Counted from the first letter of the stretch, positions 1 to 9,570 are shown. The stretch: 64,000 bases of DNA from Arthrobacter sp042667405 (GCF_042667405.1 NZ_JBHVAL010000018.1:28793-92792), one strand, 5' to 3'. Numbers and translations: made by a program. The notes: generated from the letters alone by a model not told the origin.

Positions 1-626
1 TCCTTGCCCGAACCGGAGCCGTCGGTCAGGTGGACGTGGCGGAGCTTGCTGCCCAGGGCCTTGATGGCTTCCAAACTGTTGGCCCCGGCAGTGGCGGCGT
101 GCGAGAAGTCCCAAGTGACGTCGTCGTAATCTTGCCCCAGCGGGTCCCAGTGCGGCAGGTAAGCAACCGCTTCCCGTCCCCGCACGCGCCACGGGTACAT
201 GTTCTCCACCGCGATGCGGACCTTGTACATGGTGGCAATTTCACGCACACCCTCGACGAAGTTCTCCGCGTAGTTGGACTGCCAGCGGAAAGGCGGGTGG
301 ACCACCACGGTGTCGCAGCCGACCTCAGTGGCCATCTGGCAGGACCTCTCGATCTTGTTCCACGCAGTCCCCCACACCTGCTGGGTCAGCAGCAGAGTTG
401 GAGCGTGGATGGAGACGATCTCCTGGTTGTAGCGGTGGCTGAGCTGGATCAGGGCCGCGGGGTCCTGGCTCACGGCGTTGTTGGTGACCATCACCTCAAC
501 GCCCTCGTAACCCAGGTCCTGGGCCACGGCGAAGGCGTCATGGACGCTCAAGGGATAGACGGAGGCGCTGGAAAGCGCCACAGGGATCTGGCGGTCATTC
601 ACTTCAGGTTCGACGTCGTTGCTCAT
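1..626 (-). CDS. Sugar phosphate isomerase/epimerase family protein (3' end cut by window edge)
   Basis: Translating the minus strand from the ATG at 626 gives an open frame to the window edge (about 208 residues; C-terminus missing). It reads as an AP-endonuclease-2-like TIM barrel: 'SLSVHDAFAVAQDLGYEGVEV'-type start, then VVHPPFRW near residue 110, IAVENMYP near 140, WDFSHA near 172 and LRHVHLTDGSG at the edge. The His, Glu and Asp residues are at the places where this superfamily binds a divalent metal. The start lies one base after the stop of the upstream Ppx/GppA gene (628), so the two are probably co-transcribed. The exact sugar substrate cannot be told from sequence. No frame defects seen. 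Confidence 0.85.
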   Translation of the reverse strand, partial: MSNDVEPEVNDRQIPVALSSASVYPLSVHDAFAVAQDLGYEGVEVMVTNNAVSQDPAALIQLSHRYNQEIVSIHAPTLLLTQQVWGTAWNKIERSCQMATEVGCDTVVVHPPFRWQSNYAENFVEGVREIATMYKVRIAVENMYPWRVRGREAVAYLPHWDPLGQDYDDVTWDFSHAATAGANSLEAIKALGSKLRHVHLTDGSGSGK

Positions 627-627
627 C

Positions 628-1752
628 TCAGGAGGCCAGCCCGCCTGCCGCGGGGGCTGGAATTGGGGAAGGGGCAGGGGTATTTACCGGCACCGGAAAC
701 TCTTTCACATCCGGCTGGGATTCATCGCTATCGGGGGTTGGGCCGCTTTCCTTGGCGGCTTTCTTCTTGGACTTGTCCTTCTTCTTCCTCTTGCCCACAT
801 GGGGTGCAGGATCCAAGGCTTCTTCGAAGACCAGCTGATCCAGGCGCCGCAGGATCAAGCCTTCCCGGAGGGCCCACGGACAGATCTCCATCGTGGGGAA
901 TTCGAACAGTTCAAGCGCCGCCTCAGCCACCAGGGCGCCTGCCAGCAACTGGCGCGCCCGGGCATCCGAAACACCTGGCAAGTACAGCCTGTCCTCCACT
1001 GTCATGGCAGAGATACGCTGCGCCCACAAACCGAGGTCCGCCGCGTGGAGCTCCCGCTTCACGTAGGGGCCGGCCGCACTGGGGGCAGCGCCGGCAATAC
1101 GGGCCAGTGAGCGGAACGTCTTGGACGTCCCGGCCACAAGGTTTGCGCGGCCAAGGTCGTGGAAGTTGCGGACCACCGGTTTCAGCGTAGAGCGGATGTA
1201 GCGCCGGAGTTCCTTGACGCTCTTGGCGCTGGGCGGATCATCGTGGAGCCAGTCCCTCGTCAGACGGCTGGCACCCAACGGGACCGAGGTTGCGAACTCA
1301 GGGAGTTCGTCGGTTCCGTACGCCATTTCGAAGGAGCCGCCTCCGATGTCCAGATCCAGGATCGGGCCGGCACCCCAGCCGTACCAACGCCGGACAGCGA
1401 AGAACGTCATGGATGCTTCTTCGCTGCCGGTGAGTTCCTGGAGGGTCACAGTGGTCTCGTGCTTGACCCTGGCCAGGACCTCCGGACCGTTGGTTGCTTC
1501 GCGGATGGCGGAGGTACAGAAGGCAAGGAGATCCTCTGCCTTATGACTTGCGGCGAACTCCCAGGCCTCCAGGACGAATTCGATGAGCTCATGCTGGCCG
1601 GCGTCATTGATATTGCCGTCTCCGTCGAGGTATTGCACCAGGGAGAGGGGGCGCTTGTGGGAGGCGAAAGCTACCGGGCGCGCGCCGGGGTGGGCATCCA
1701 CCAGGAGCAGGTGGACGGTGTTGGACCCGATGTCGAGAACGCCAAGACGCAT
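628..1752 (-). CDS. Ppx/GppA family phosphatase (exopolyphosphatase-like)
   Basis: ASKHA-fold phosphatase expected to hydrolyse polyphosphate and/or pppGpp. The two phosphate-binding signatures are visible: LDIGSNTVHLLL at the N-terminus and LDIGGGSFEMAYG near residue 135. The catalytic domain ends around residue 305 and is followed by a Lys-rich then Pro-rich tail that is not part of the family core and is probably disordered. I chose ATG 1752 because family members begin MRLGVLDIGSNT; a GTG at 1767 would add five residues. It sits directly upstream of the isomerase gene with one base between them. Ppx versus GppA specificity is not resolved from sequence. Confidence 0.9.
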   Translation of the reverse strand: MRLGVLDIGSNTVHLLLVDAHPGARPVAFASHKRPLSLVQYLDGDGNINDAGQHELIEFVLEAWEFAASHKAEDLLAFCTSAIREATNGPEVLARVKHETTVTLQELTGSEEASMTFFAVRRWYGWGAGPILDLDIGGGSFEMAYGTDELPEFATSVPLGASRLTRDWLHDDPPSAKSVKELRRYIRSTLKPVVRNFHDLGRANLVAGTSKTFRSLARIAGAAPSAAGPYVKRELHAADLGLWAQRISAMTVEDRLYLPGVSDARARQLLAGALVAEAALELFEFPTMEICPWALREGLILRRLDQLVFEEALDPAPHVGKRKKKDKSKKKAAKESGPTPDSDESQPDVKEFPVPVNTPAPSPIPAPAAGGLAS

Positions 1753-1841
1753 TCTGCCATTATTCACCGATTCGAAGCCCGGTAAGCAACTTGACGGTGA
1801 CGTTTCGCCGACGCGATGGAAGCCTATTGGCCGTCTTCGTG

Positions 1842-2273
1842 CTATTCCCCCTGATCCACTTCGTCGGCGCGCTCGAAGTCGCGCCTGATGTTCGCGATGC
1901 CCTCGGGATCGATTTCGAAGCCGAATTCGCTTCCCGGGTTGATGACCATGCCCAGCTCGTCACCGATGTTGCCAAGGATCGCTGAACCCATGGTGCCCAG
2001 GACGTGCGGCGCGGCTTCCAGGAAACGCTCGTCGACGCGGCTGGGGTGGCTGAAGACAGCCAAAACGGGCTGTCCGTCAGCGTTCGAGAGCACCAGCGGC
2101 TCAACCGAGGAGTCGGGGCCGTCTACGGCTTCCGAGCTGACAAGGTAGACCTCGTTGTTCAGGAACGCGAGGATGACGTCCACGGGGTTCGCATCCGGCT
2201 GGTCGGCCAGGGCGAGCTTCTCCTCGAGGTCGTTCAAAGGTTCGTTGTCCGGTGAAACCGTCTGTTCAGTCAT
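1842..2273 (-). CDS. SseB N-terminal-domain protein
   Basis: A 143-residue acidic cytosolic protein. The core (VYLVSSE, PLVLSNADGQPVLAVFSHPSRV, then GSAILGNIGDELGMVINPGSEFGFEIDPEGI) matches the SseB N-terminal domain found in many actinobacterial proteins of unknown function. No signal peptide or membrane segment. It lies between topA (66 bases upstream on the same strand) and the Ppx gene. The family name comes from the enterobacterial SseB; the function in Actinobacteria is not established and none is assigned here. Confidence 0.8.
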   Translation of the reverse strand: MTEQTVSPDNEPLNDLEEKLALADQPDANPVDVILAFLNNEVYLVSSEAVDGPDSSVEPLVLSNADGQPVLAVFSHPSRVDERFLEAAPHVLGTMGSAILGNIGDELGMVINPGSEFGFEIDPEGIANIRRDFERADEVDQGE

Positions 2274-2339
2274 GGTTCTACTCGACCACGATGCCAGCCG
2301 GGGCGCAATTCGCGAATGCTCCCCGGCCAGCCCCCCCGG

Positions 2340-5063
2340 CTACTTCTTGGCTGCCGCCTTCTTGGCAGGCGCTTTGCGGGTGGTGGTCCGCTTGACCGGC
2401 CCCTTGGCCCGCTTTTCGGCCAAAAGTTCGACGGCGCGTTCCCGGGTCAGTTCCTCAAGCGAGGTTGAGCGCGGGACAGTAATATTCGTGACACCGTCGG
2501 TGATGTAGGGTCCGAACCGACCTTCCTTAACCACGATGTTCTTCTCCGAAACAGGGTCCGGTCCAAACTCAGCCAACGGCGGTACGGCCGCCCGTGCGCC
2601 ACGCTGTTTCGGCTGCGAGTAGATCTCCAGCGCCTGGTCCAGGGTGATCGTGAAAATTTCCTCTTCAGATCCGATGGACCGGGAGTCCGTACCCTTCTTC
2701 AGATACGGGCCAAAACGGCCGTTCTGGACCGTAATGGGGTTGCCCTCAGCATCCTCGCCCAAGACCCTGGGAAGGCTCATGAGCTGCAAGGCCTCATCGA
2801 GTGTCACGCTGTCCACCGTCATGGACTTGAACAACGAACCCGTACGGGGCTTGGCCTTGACCGGCTTCTTGGGAGGCTTGGGCTTGCCGTTCTTGTAGTA
2901 CTCCACCGGCTGGTTGGCCAGCTGCTCTTCGGTCATCTCCGGGATGATCTCGGTAACGTACGCGCCGTAGCGGCCGTTCTTGGCCACCACCGTGTGACCG
3001 GTGTGGGGATCCGTTCCCAGGACGCGTTCCTCGGGGGCCGCCGTCTCCATCAGTTCCTTGGCTTTTTCCGCCGTGAGTTCGTCGGGAGCAAGCTCTTCCG
3101 GGACGTTGGCTCGGGCGGACTCAACCACCTCGCCTGTCTTCTCATCCACGGTGGGGATGGAGCTCTCCAGGTACGGTCCAAACTTGCCCACGCGCAGGGT
3201 GATGCCGTCGGCAATGGGAACCGAGTTAATCTCCCGCGCGTCAATCTCGCCAAGGTTGTTGACGATGCTGAGCAGGCCGGGATCGGCGTCTTCTCCGTAG
3301 TAGAAGTGCTTGAGCCACTCGGTCCCGGCAGCCTGGCCGTTGGCGATCTTGTCCAGGTCGCCTTCCATGTCGGCGGTGAATTCGTAGTCCACGTAGTCAG
3401 TGAAATGCTGCTCCAGCAACCGGATCACCGAGAACGCAATCCAGCTTGGAACCAGGGCCGAGCCCTGTTTGCGGACGTATCCGCGATCCTGGATGGTGGA
3501 AATTGTGGACGCGTATGTGGACGGGCGGCCAATGCCACGCTTTTCCAACTCAGCGGTGAGGGATGCTTCCGTGTAGCGCGGGGGCGGGGACGTCTCGTGC
3601 CCCACCGCCACGATGTCCGAAGCCGTCAGGGAATCGCCCTTGGCAACGTTCGGGAGGCGGCGGGCTTCATCGGAATCGTCGTCGCCGCGGCTTTCGTCCT
3701 TGCCCTCTTCGTAGGCGGCCAGGAAGCCGGGGAACGTGATGACCGTACCGGAGGCGGAGAACTCTGCGTCGCGTCCATCGGCGGCCACAGCGCCCAGGCG
3801 GATGGTAGCCGTTGAACCCTTGGCGTCAGCCATCTGCGACGCAACGGTGCGCTTCCAGATGAGCTCGTAAAGGCGGAACTCGTCACCGCTGAGCTGCTTG
3901 GCAACCTGGGCAGGCGTGCGGAAAGAGTCACCAGCGGGACGGATGGCCTCGTGTGCTTCCTGGGCGTTGGCGGCTTTGTTCGCATAGACGCGGGGGCTTT
4001 GGGGCACGTACTCCGGGCCGTACAGTTCGGCAGCCTGGCGGCGGGACGCGGTCAGTGCTTCATCGCTCAGCGCCGAGGAGTCCGTACGCATATAGGTGAT
4101 GTAGCCGTTTTCGTACAGGCGCTGGGCAATCTGCATGGTGCTCTTGGACGAGAACCGGAGCTTACGGCCGGCTTCCTGCTGCAACGTAGAGGTTGTGAAG
4201 GGAGCTGCCGGCCTGCGGGTGTAGGGCTTGGTGTCAACCGAACGGACACGGAATTCAGCGTTTTCCAACCCGGAAGCCAAGGACGTGGCAAGTTCCTCAT
4301 TGAGGTGGACCACGTTCGAGGAAGTGAGTTGGCCATTGTCGTTGAAATCGCGGCCGCTGGCAACCTTGGCACCGTCCACGGCAGCAAGCTTTGCCTTGAA
4401 CGAGCCCGATCCTGCGCCGAACTGTCCCGTCAGGTCCCAGTAGGAAGCAGCCCGGAACGCCATGCGTTCGCGTTCACGGTCCACCACCATACGGGTCACC
4501 ACGGACTGCACACGACCAGCCGAGAGGCCCCGGGCAACCTTGCGCCACAGGACCGGGGAGATCTCATAACCATAGAGGCGGTCAAGAATACGACGCGTCT
4601 CCTGGGCATCAACGAGCGCACCGTCGACGTCGCGCAGGTTGTCCATGGCCCTGTGGATTGCTTCCTTGGTGATTTCACCGAAGGTCATGCGGTAGACCGG
4701 AACCTTGGGCTTCAGGACCTCCAGGAGGTGCCACGCGATGGCTTCGCCCTCGCGGTCCCCATCGGTTGCGAGGTAAAGAGCATCAGCATCTTTGAGCTGT
4801 GCCTTGAGTTCGGCAACCTTTTTCTTCTTGTCCGGGGAGACGACGTAGTACGGCTTGAAGTCGTTTTCGATGTCGACGGCGAACTTGCCCAGCGACGTCT
4901 TCTTCAGTTCTGCAGGAAGGTCGGAGGGCTGCGGGAGATCCCGGATGTGGCCAATGGAAGCCTCGACGATGAAGCCCTCGCCAAGGTACTTGGCGATGGT
5001 CTTGCTTTTGGCCGGAGACTCCACGATCACGAGTTTCTTGCCGGTTTTTGCCTTGCTGGGCAC
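2340..5063 (-). CDS. topA: DNA topoisomerase I (type IA)
   Basis: Relaxes negatively supercoiled DNA through a 5'-phosphotyrosine intermediate. The TOPRIM domain begins KLVIVESPAKSKTIAKYLG and contains the DGDREGEAIAWHL acidic motif. The catalytic tyrosine is in GYITYMRTDSSALSD. The C-terminal half carries several repeated topoisomerase C-terminal segments (FGPYL/FGPYI motifs) and ends in a Lys/Ala-rich tail (KRTTTRKAPAKKAAAKK), as in other actinobacterial enzymes without zinc fingers. Length is 907 residues. I chose the GTG at 5063 (VPSKAKTGKK...) because GGAG lies just upstream and the family begins here; the open frame extends 35 codons further without support. Confidence 0.97.
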   Translation of the reverse strand: MPSKAKTGKKLVIVESPAKSKTIAKYLGEGFIVEASIGHIRDLPQPSDLPAELKKTSLGKFAVDIENDFKPYYVVSPDKKKKVAELKAQLKDADALYLATDGDREGEAIAWHLLEVLKPKVPVYRMTFGEITKEAIHRAMDNLRDVDGALVDAQETRRILDRLYGYEISPVLWRKVARGLSAGRVQSVVTRMVVDRERERMAFRAASYWDLTGQFGAGSGSFKAKLAAVDGAKVASGRDFNDNGQLTSSNVVHLNEELATSLASGLENAEFRVRSVDTKPYTRRPAAPFTTSTLQQEAGRKLRFSSKSTMQIAQRLYENGYITYMRTDSSALSDEALTASRRQAAELYGPEYVPQSPRVYANKAANAQEAHEAIRPAGDSFRTPAQVAKQLSGDEFRLYELIWKRTVASQMADAKGSTATIRLGAVAADGRDAEFSASGTVITFPGFLAAYEEGKDESRGDDDSDEARRLPNVAKGDSLTASDIVAVGHETSPPPRYTEASLTAELEKRGIGRPSTYASTISTIQDRGYVRKQGSALVPSWIAFSVIRLLEQHFTDYVDYEFTADMEGDLDKIANGQAAGTEWLKHFYYGEDADPGLLSIVNNLGEIDAREINSVPIADGITLRVGKFGPYLESSIPTVDEKTGEVVESARANVPEELAPDELTAEKAKELMETAAPEERVLGTDPHTGHTVVAKNGRYGAYVTEIIPEMTEEQLANQPVEYYKNGKPKPPKKPVKAKPRTGSLFKSMTVDSVTLDEALQLMSLPRVLGEDAEGNPITVQNGRFGPYLKKGTDSRSIGSEEEIFTITLDQALEIYSQPKQRGARAAVPPLAEFGPDPVSEKNIVVKEGRFGPYITDGVTNITVPRSTSLEELTRERAVELLAEKRAKGPVKRTTTRKAPAKKAAAKK

Positions 5064-5186
5064 GATGCTCCTACAGAAAAATGTGTAATTGGGCTGCTGC
5101 CCATATTGGCCTAGTTCACCATAGTTTGCAGAATCCTGCGCTTTGGGCCGGAAAACCAGGCGGTCCATCGGGGACCCATGATGGCG

Positions 5187-5897
5187 CTAGTGCCCCGGTG
5201 CCTCACGGTCGTCCGGGATCATCGACCACAAGGTTGCCATCCGCACAGCGCCCTCAGGAATCCGGGTGGGATCCTCAAGCTCGTACTCGCGAACAACCTC
5301 CCGGATTCTATCCGCAAGCTCTTTCCTTTGCGGGTTTGTCAGGTAGAGCAAATTGCTTGAAAGGACCACGGCTGCAGGTTCCTCGGCGGTCTCCCCCCTT
5401 TGCCGGCGCTCACCGCGCGCCTTGGCAAACGCCGAAGCCCGGCGCCGGAAGGCATCGAGTTCGAGATCCACCACAGCGATCTCCGGGCTGGCAACGCTGC
5501 CGCCTGAGATGGTGAAGTCCGTTCCGGCCGCCTTCCATCGCCTTTCGCGGGCGTCTCCGGAGTTCTCTGCAGGAGCCACGATTCCCCACTTCTGGAGGGC
5601 CCTCAGGTGGTAGCTCATGGCACTGGGGGTCAGGCCCGTCCTTGCAGCGAGTTCGGTGGCCGTGTGGCTTACCTGCGTGGCGTAGAGCTCTGAGATGACC
5701 TCGATACGGGCAGCGTGCGCCAGGGCGCGGATGGCCTTGGGGTCGGTGATCTCAACCGTCTTCTCTGCCCGCTTCCGCCGCGGAAGGTCGCCTGACGTTG
5801 AGGATGTCTCGTTGTTCGCAATCACTTCATCAGTGTAGTCAGCGTCACTTACAGGAGGACCCGTCCTCGACGAACGATGCCCGTCCGGGCCATTCAT
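5187..5897 (-). CDS. ArsR-family winged-helix transcriptional regulator
   Basis: A 236-residue protein with an HTH_20/ArsR-like winged helix at about residues 48-115 (DPKAIRALAHAARIEVISEL..., TELAARTGLTPSAMSYHLRAL). No metal-binding cysteine cluster is seen, so metal sensing is not implied. A C-terminal helical region follows. Its ATG (5897) overlaps the stop of the upstream methyltransferase gene in an ATGA arrangement (5894-5897), so the two are translationally coupled and probably share a regulatory or metabolic role. Target unknown. Confidence 0.85.
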   Translation of the reverse strand: MNGPDGHRSSRTGPPVSDADYTDEVIANNETSSTSGDLPRRKRAEKTVEITDPKAIRALAHAARIEVISELYATQVSHTATELAARTGLTPSAMSYHLRALQKWGIVAPAENSGDARERRWKAAGTDFTISGGSVASPEIAVVDLELDAFRRRASAFAKARGERRQRGETAEEPAAVVLSSNLLYLTNPQRKELADRIREVVREYELEDPTRIPEGAVRMATLWSMIPDDREAPGH

Positions 5898-7537
5898 GAG
5901 CTTGGCCGGTCGGAGTCGGGAAGCAGGAAACCCTCCAAAACCAGGTTGGTGACTTCGTTGAAGAGACCTTCACGGAAAGCCGCCTCGTCGAAGGATTCGT
6001 CACCGCCCAGGAGTGCAACCAGCGCGGATACGATCTGGCGGACGGACAGTTGTCCATCGCATGCCGAGACGAAACCCGCCAGTTCGGTGCTCAGCAGATT
6101 GGTCCGCCGCAGGCCGGCACCCTGTCGCAGGAGAATGACTCCCGGGTGCTGGGCTCCTGGACGCTGGTGCCGTTCTTCGGTGACATCCTCGGCCACTATC
6201 AAATGAGCCTCTTGAATGGGATTGGCCGCCACCCAGTCCGCCCGCTCCACCGCCGCGCCCAGATGTGGACCGACCGGCTGCTCGATGGGGTAGGTGATCT
6301 CCTCGAACCGGCTGATGATTGGGTCGTTCCCGGGGCGGCGAAGCCAGATCATGCCAAAGCCGATTCCCTCGACATTCCTGGAGGCAAAGTCCTTGAGATA
6401 GGCGGCGTAGGCGTCCTTGTATTGTTCCCCGTCGCGGTTCTGCGATGCGTCCTGCAACCAGGTTTCCGCATATTGCTCCGGACCAACCTGCTCGCGCTGG
6501 ATGAACCAGGCATCCAGGCCGGAGTCCTTCAGCCAGGCCTGGGGACGGTCCTTCCAGTCAGTTCCTGCAGCAACCTCCCAGTTGCCCAGCATCTGCGCTG
6601 TCCCACCGGGCTCAAGGACCGAGCAGATGGACTGCACAAGCGACGCCACGATCTCGTCACCTGGCAGTCCGCCGTCCCGGTAGGTGAACTGGTCCGCGGA
6701 GGACTCCCCGCCGGCACGGGGAGTGATCACAAATGGCGGGTTGGACACCACCAGGCCGAAATACTCCCCGGACACGGGTTCGAGCAAGGAGCCCAGCCTC
6801 AAGCTCACCCGGCTCTCAAGGTTGTTCGGGTCCAGGTCCAGCTCCGCCGCGTTGAGCAGCAGGTTGAATCGGGTAAATGCCAGTGCCCGCGCGGAGATGT
6901 CCGTTGCGGTGACGTGCTCACAGTGGTGCAGGAGGTGGAAGGTCTGGATGCCGCAGCCCGTCCCCAGGTCCAGCGCCCGCCCCGTGTGCTGCCTGAAGGT
7001 GGTTTGGACAAGGGTGGTGGACGCACGCCCGATGCCAAGAACGTGATCGTGCCTCAAAACTCCCGGTTGCTGATGGGCGGCGAGATCACTGGCCACCCAG
7101 AGTTCCGCGCCACCACTGCCGTCGGCATTGGCGTCCCAGCCATAGGGGCGAAGGTCCACTTTGGCTCGGACCATCCCGGAATCAAGCACAACCAGCCCCA
7201 AGACTTCGAGGCCGCGGGAGCCGGTTCCGGGCAGAGCGGCGTCAATGTCGCCGACAGTCTGCGGAACCGCCAGCAGCCACAGCCGCACTACGAACGCCAG
7301 CGAGCGGACGGCGGGGTCTTCGGACGCTGCCAGCCGTTCACTGGCCAACAACGCCGGTACCAGCTGGTCCCTGGACAACGCCTCCGAGGCGGACTCCCCC
7401 AGAAACTCCGCCACTCCATCCACTGTGTAGGAGATCGCACGAAGATCCGCGGCCAGGGCCAGGAGGAGCTCCGGCCGGTCACTGCGGGGAGCATCGTCAA
7501 TGGAGCCGGCGGTAAACAAGGAAGCTGTGTCAGTCAC
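5894..7537 (-). CDS. Class I SAM-dependent methyltransferase with NPPF motif
   Basis: A 547-residue protein with a central Rossmann methyltransferase domain: motif I LDLGTGCGIQTF at about residues 189-200, the following TDIS acidic loop, and NPPFVI at about 266. NPPY/NPPF motifs are typical of enzymes methylating amide or amino nitrogen (HemK/PrmC, RsmC-like), but the long N-terminal and C-terminal extensions are not those of PrmC; it resembles an actinobacterial family of unknown substrate. The start is set at GTG 7537 (VTDTASLFTAGS...). A longer open frame to 7846 runs antisense through the lipoprotein gene and is a shadow. It precedes the ArsR regulator with a 4-base overlap. Confidence 0.85.
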   Translation of the reverse strand: MTDTASLFTAGSIDDAPRSDRPELLLALAADLRAISYTVDGVAEFLGESASEALSRDQLVPALLASERLAASEDPAVRSLAFVVRLWLLAVPQTVGDIDAALPGTGSRGLEVLGLVVLDSGMVRAKVDLRPYGWDANADGSGGAELWVASDLAAHQQPGVLRHDHVLGIGRASTTLVQTTFRQHTGRALDLGTGCGIQTFHLLHHCEHVTATDISARALAFTRFNLLLNAAELDLDPNNLESRVSLRLGSLLEPVSGEYFGLVVSNPPFVITPRAGGESSADQFTYRDGGLPGDEIVASLVQSICSVLEPGGTAQMLGNWEVAAGTDWKDRPQAWLKDSGLDAWFIQREQVGPEQYAETWLQDASQNRDGEQYKDAYAAYLKDFASRNVEGIGFGMIWLRRPGNDPIISRFEEITYPIEQPVGPHLGAAVERADWVAANPIQEAHLIVAEDVTEERHQRPGAQHPGVILLRQGAGLRRTNLLSTELAGFVSACDGQLSVRQIVSALVALLGGDESFDEAAFREGLFNEVTNLVLEGFLLPDSDRPSS

Positions 7538-7631
7538 CTTGCCAGTGTAGGGGCGGCGCGCCTGCCCCACGGGTTCCTCGGCCGCGCTATGTGGACAAAC
7601 GGGGCCTCCCTGACCCGGTAGCGTTGGATTC

Positions 7632-8075
7632 ATGCTCAACTTCTCCTCCACAGGGCGCGCCGCCGGCCTTGTTGCCCTCTCCGCGGCGGCTCTTCTCGGG
7701 GTCTCGGCCTGCCAGGCTCCCGTCAACATCCAGGACGCGGACGTCCCTGCGTGGAAGGGCAGAGTCCTCCCGGCGACGAGCACCGCCGTGCTGGAGGATT
7801 CGGGAAAAATTCTCAATCGGGATCCCTTGGTCAAGGAGTCCTCCAACGTCCCTGCCGGAAACTACACACTGACCATGGCGTGCGACGGCGGCGGCAAGGC
7901 CTACTTTGCGGTCTCTTCGGCCGGTAAGAAGATTACCGACGCCGCCGCAGCCTGCAATGCAAGCTTGGACGTCGTCAAAATCAAGGTGCCTGCGACGGGC
8001 CCCCTGAGCATCTCGACCAGCAGCGTGGACGCGCCGCTGATCTTCGCCTACCACCTGGTGCCCGCGACGAGCTAG
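7632..8075 (+). CDS. Small lipoprotein of unknown function (paralogue of the next gene)
   Basis: 147 residues. An N-terminal signal peptide ends in the lipobox GVSAC (Cys near residue 27), so it is predicted to be lipid-anchored on the outer face of the membrane. The mature part is a small domain ending in GNYTLTMACDGGGKAYFAVS...LIFAYHLV. This C-terminal region aligns by eye with that of the protein encoded at 8139-8666 (GTYAVTLACRGTRRVKFAV...NFAYRVSRL), including two conserved cysteines that could form a disulfide. The two genes look like a tandem duplication. Function unknown. Confidence 0.8.
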   Translation: MLNFSSTGRAAGLVALSAAALLGVSACQAPVNIQDADVPAWKGRVLPATSTAVLEDSGKILNRDPLVKESSNVPAGNYTLTMACDGGGKAYFAVSSAGKKITDAAAACNASLDVVKIKVPATGPLSISTSSVDAPLIFAYHLVPATS

Positions 8076-8138
8076 AACGTTGCCGGCACTGCCCAACCCG
8101 GCCTTCAGCCCGGGCCCGCAGCGGCGTAAAGTCAGCTC

Positions 8139-8666
8139 ATGGGCAGCAAAGCAGCTCCCTCCGTAACGGTACAGCGGCTGGCGAGGACCGCCGTCGTACT
8201 CTTGATGCTCTGCGGTAGCGTAGCTGCTTGCGAATACACCTATGAGGACGGCGGCCGCGGCGAGCCCAGCGCTACGTCGACTGCCGCGAACGTGGTCCTC
8301 CCACCGGATCCTGCACTGCAGGAAACCGTCACCGGGCAGGCCCTGGAGGAGTGGGCCGCAGCGTCTTTGCCCGAATCGCAGGGGCAGTCGTTTTATTCAA
8401 GCAACGGCCATCTTGCCGCCGGCGAAGCAAAGACCGAGCAAACAGTGGTGCTGCCTGGTGGCACCTATGCGGTGACCTTGGCGTGCCGCGGCACGCGCCG
8501 GGTGAAGTTCGCGGTGAAACTGGGCGAGGCCGAACTCATCGACCTCACCCTCGGTTGTGCCAACGCGCGGGTCAGCGTAGTCCAGCTGGAGAAGGACGCA
8601 GTGCTTTCCATCACCGTGGGGGCGGGGTCGGACGCCAACTTTGCCTACCGTGTGAGCAGGCTCTGA
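8139..8666 (+). CDS. Small lipoprotein of unknown function (paralogue of the previous gene)
   Basis: 175 residues. A type II signal peptide with lipobox SVAAC is followed by a Ser/Thr/Ala linker and a C-terminal domain resembling that of the 7632-8075 product: a glycine-rich turn, the TLACRG strand, KFAVKLG, a second Cys in LTLGCAN, and a final NFAYRVS strand. The two paralogues are separated by 63 bases on one strand and were probably duplicated in tandem. It converges on trhO, the stops lying 7 bases apart. No known domain recognised. Confidence 0.8.
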   Translation: MGSKAAPSVTVQRLARTAVVLLMLCGSVAACEYTYEDGGRGEPSATSTAANVVLPPDPALQETVTGQALEEWAAASLPESQGQSFYSSNGHLAAGEAKTEQTVVLPGGTYAVTLACRGTRRVKFAVKLGEAELIDLTLGCANARVSVVQLEKDAVLSITVGAGSDANFAYRVSRL

Positions 8667-8673
8667 AGCGGGT

Positions 8674-9570
8674 TCACGCTGCGTCGCAGCCCCCGGGGCA
8701 GCGGAGTGTTTCCGGGCTTGACGCGCATTCGGCGCAGTAGAGGGTCAGCGTGCGGCAGCTCGGATTGGAGCAGTTCTCGAATTTGCTGGTGGGCGCAGCG
8801 CACCTCACGCACTCGCCGATGGTCTTGGCTTCGTCACTGAATTCGACGTGCATGCGCTTGTCGAACACATAAAGGGAGCCCTCCCACAGGCCCTGGTCCT
8901 TGAACGTCTCCCCGTAGCGGACTATGCCGCCATCCAGTTGGTAGACCTCTTTGAAGCCCCGGTTGACCATAAGGCTGGAGAGCACTTCACAACGGATTCC
9001 GCCCGTGCAGTAAGTGACCACAGGTTTGTCCTTGAGGTCGTCGTACTTGCCGGAGTCGAGTTCCTTGATGAAGTCATGGGTGGTGTCCACGTCCGGAACG
9101 ATCGCGTCCTTGAATTTACCGATCTGTGCCTCGAAAGCATTACGGCCATCAAAGAAGACGATGTCTTCGCCGTTGGACTTCTTGGCATCCACGAGAGCGT
9201 GAAGTTCCTCAGGCTGGAGGTGCCTGCCGCCGCCGACGACGCCATTCGCGTCAACCTTCAACTCGCCGGGCGCACCGAAGGACACGATTTCGTCGCGGAC
9301 CTTGACGCTGAGCCGCGGGAAATCATCTGCGCCGCCTTCTGACCATTTGAAGTCGATGTCGTGGAACCCCTTGTACTCCCTGGTGGTCTTCACGTACTGC
9401 TTCATGTTGTTCAGCTCGCCGCCCACGGTGGCGTTGATGCCGTCCTTGGAAATGAGGATCCTGCCCTTGAGGCCAAGCTTTTCGCAGAGGGCACGCTGCC
9501 ATAGACGCACAGCGTCAGGGTCTGCGATCGGAGTAAAGCCATAGAAGAGCACAATTCGGTTCAAAGCCAC
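8674..9570 (-). CDS. trhO: tRNA uridine-34 hydroxylase TrhO (rhodanese domain, YceA type)
   Basis: Catalyses oxygen-dependent hydroxylation of U34 in certain tRNAs, the first step of 5-(carboxy)methoxyuridine synthesis (known for Escherichia coli YceA and relatives). Length 298 residues. The N-terminal acylphosphatase-like region (RILISKDGINATVGG) is followed by a rhodanese domain with the active loop CTGGIRCE near residue 190. The C-terminus carries a Cys-rich segment (ECVRCAAP, CSNPSCRT, YCAECA, CPGGC) likely to bind zinc. The start is GTG 9570. Confidence 0.93.
   Translation of the reverse strand: MALNRIVLFYGFTPIADPDAVRLWQRALCEKLGLKGRILISKDGINATVGGELNNMKQYVKTTREYKGFHDIDFKWSEGGADDFPRLSVKVRDEIVSFGAPGELKVDANGVVGGGRHLQPEELHALVDAKKSNGEDIVFFDGRNAFEAQIGKFKDAIVPDVDTTHDFIKELDSGKYDDLKDKPVVTYCTGGIRCEVLSSLMVNRGFKEVYQLDGGIVRYGETFKDQGLWEGSLYVFDKRMHVEFSDEAKTIGECVRCAAPTSKFENCSNPSCRTLTLYCAECASSPETLRCPGGCDAA

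Noticed and set aside
30..1190. Long plus-strand open frame over the isomerase and Ppx genes
   Set aside because: Antisense shadow: its translation is Arg/Pro/Gly-rich without domain features, whereas the minus-strand frames have clear family motifs.
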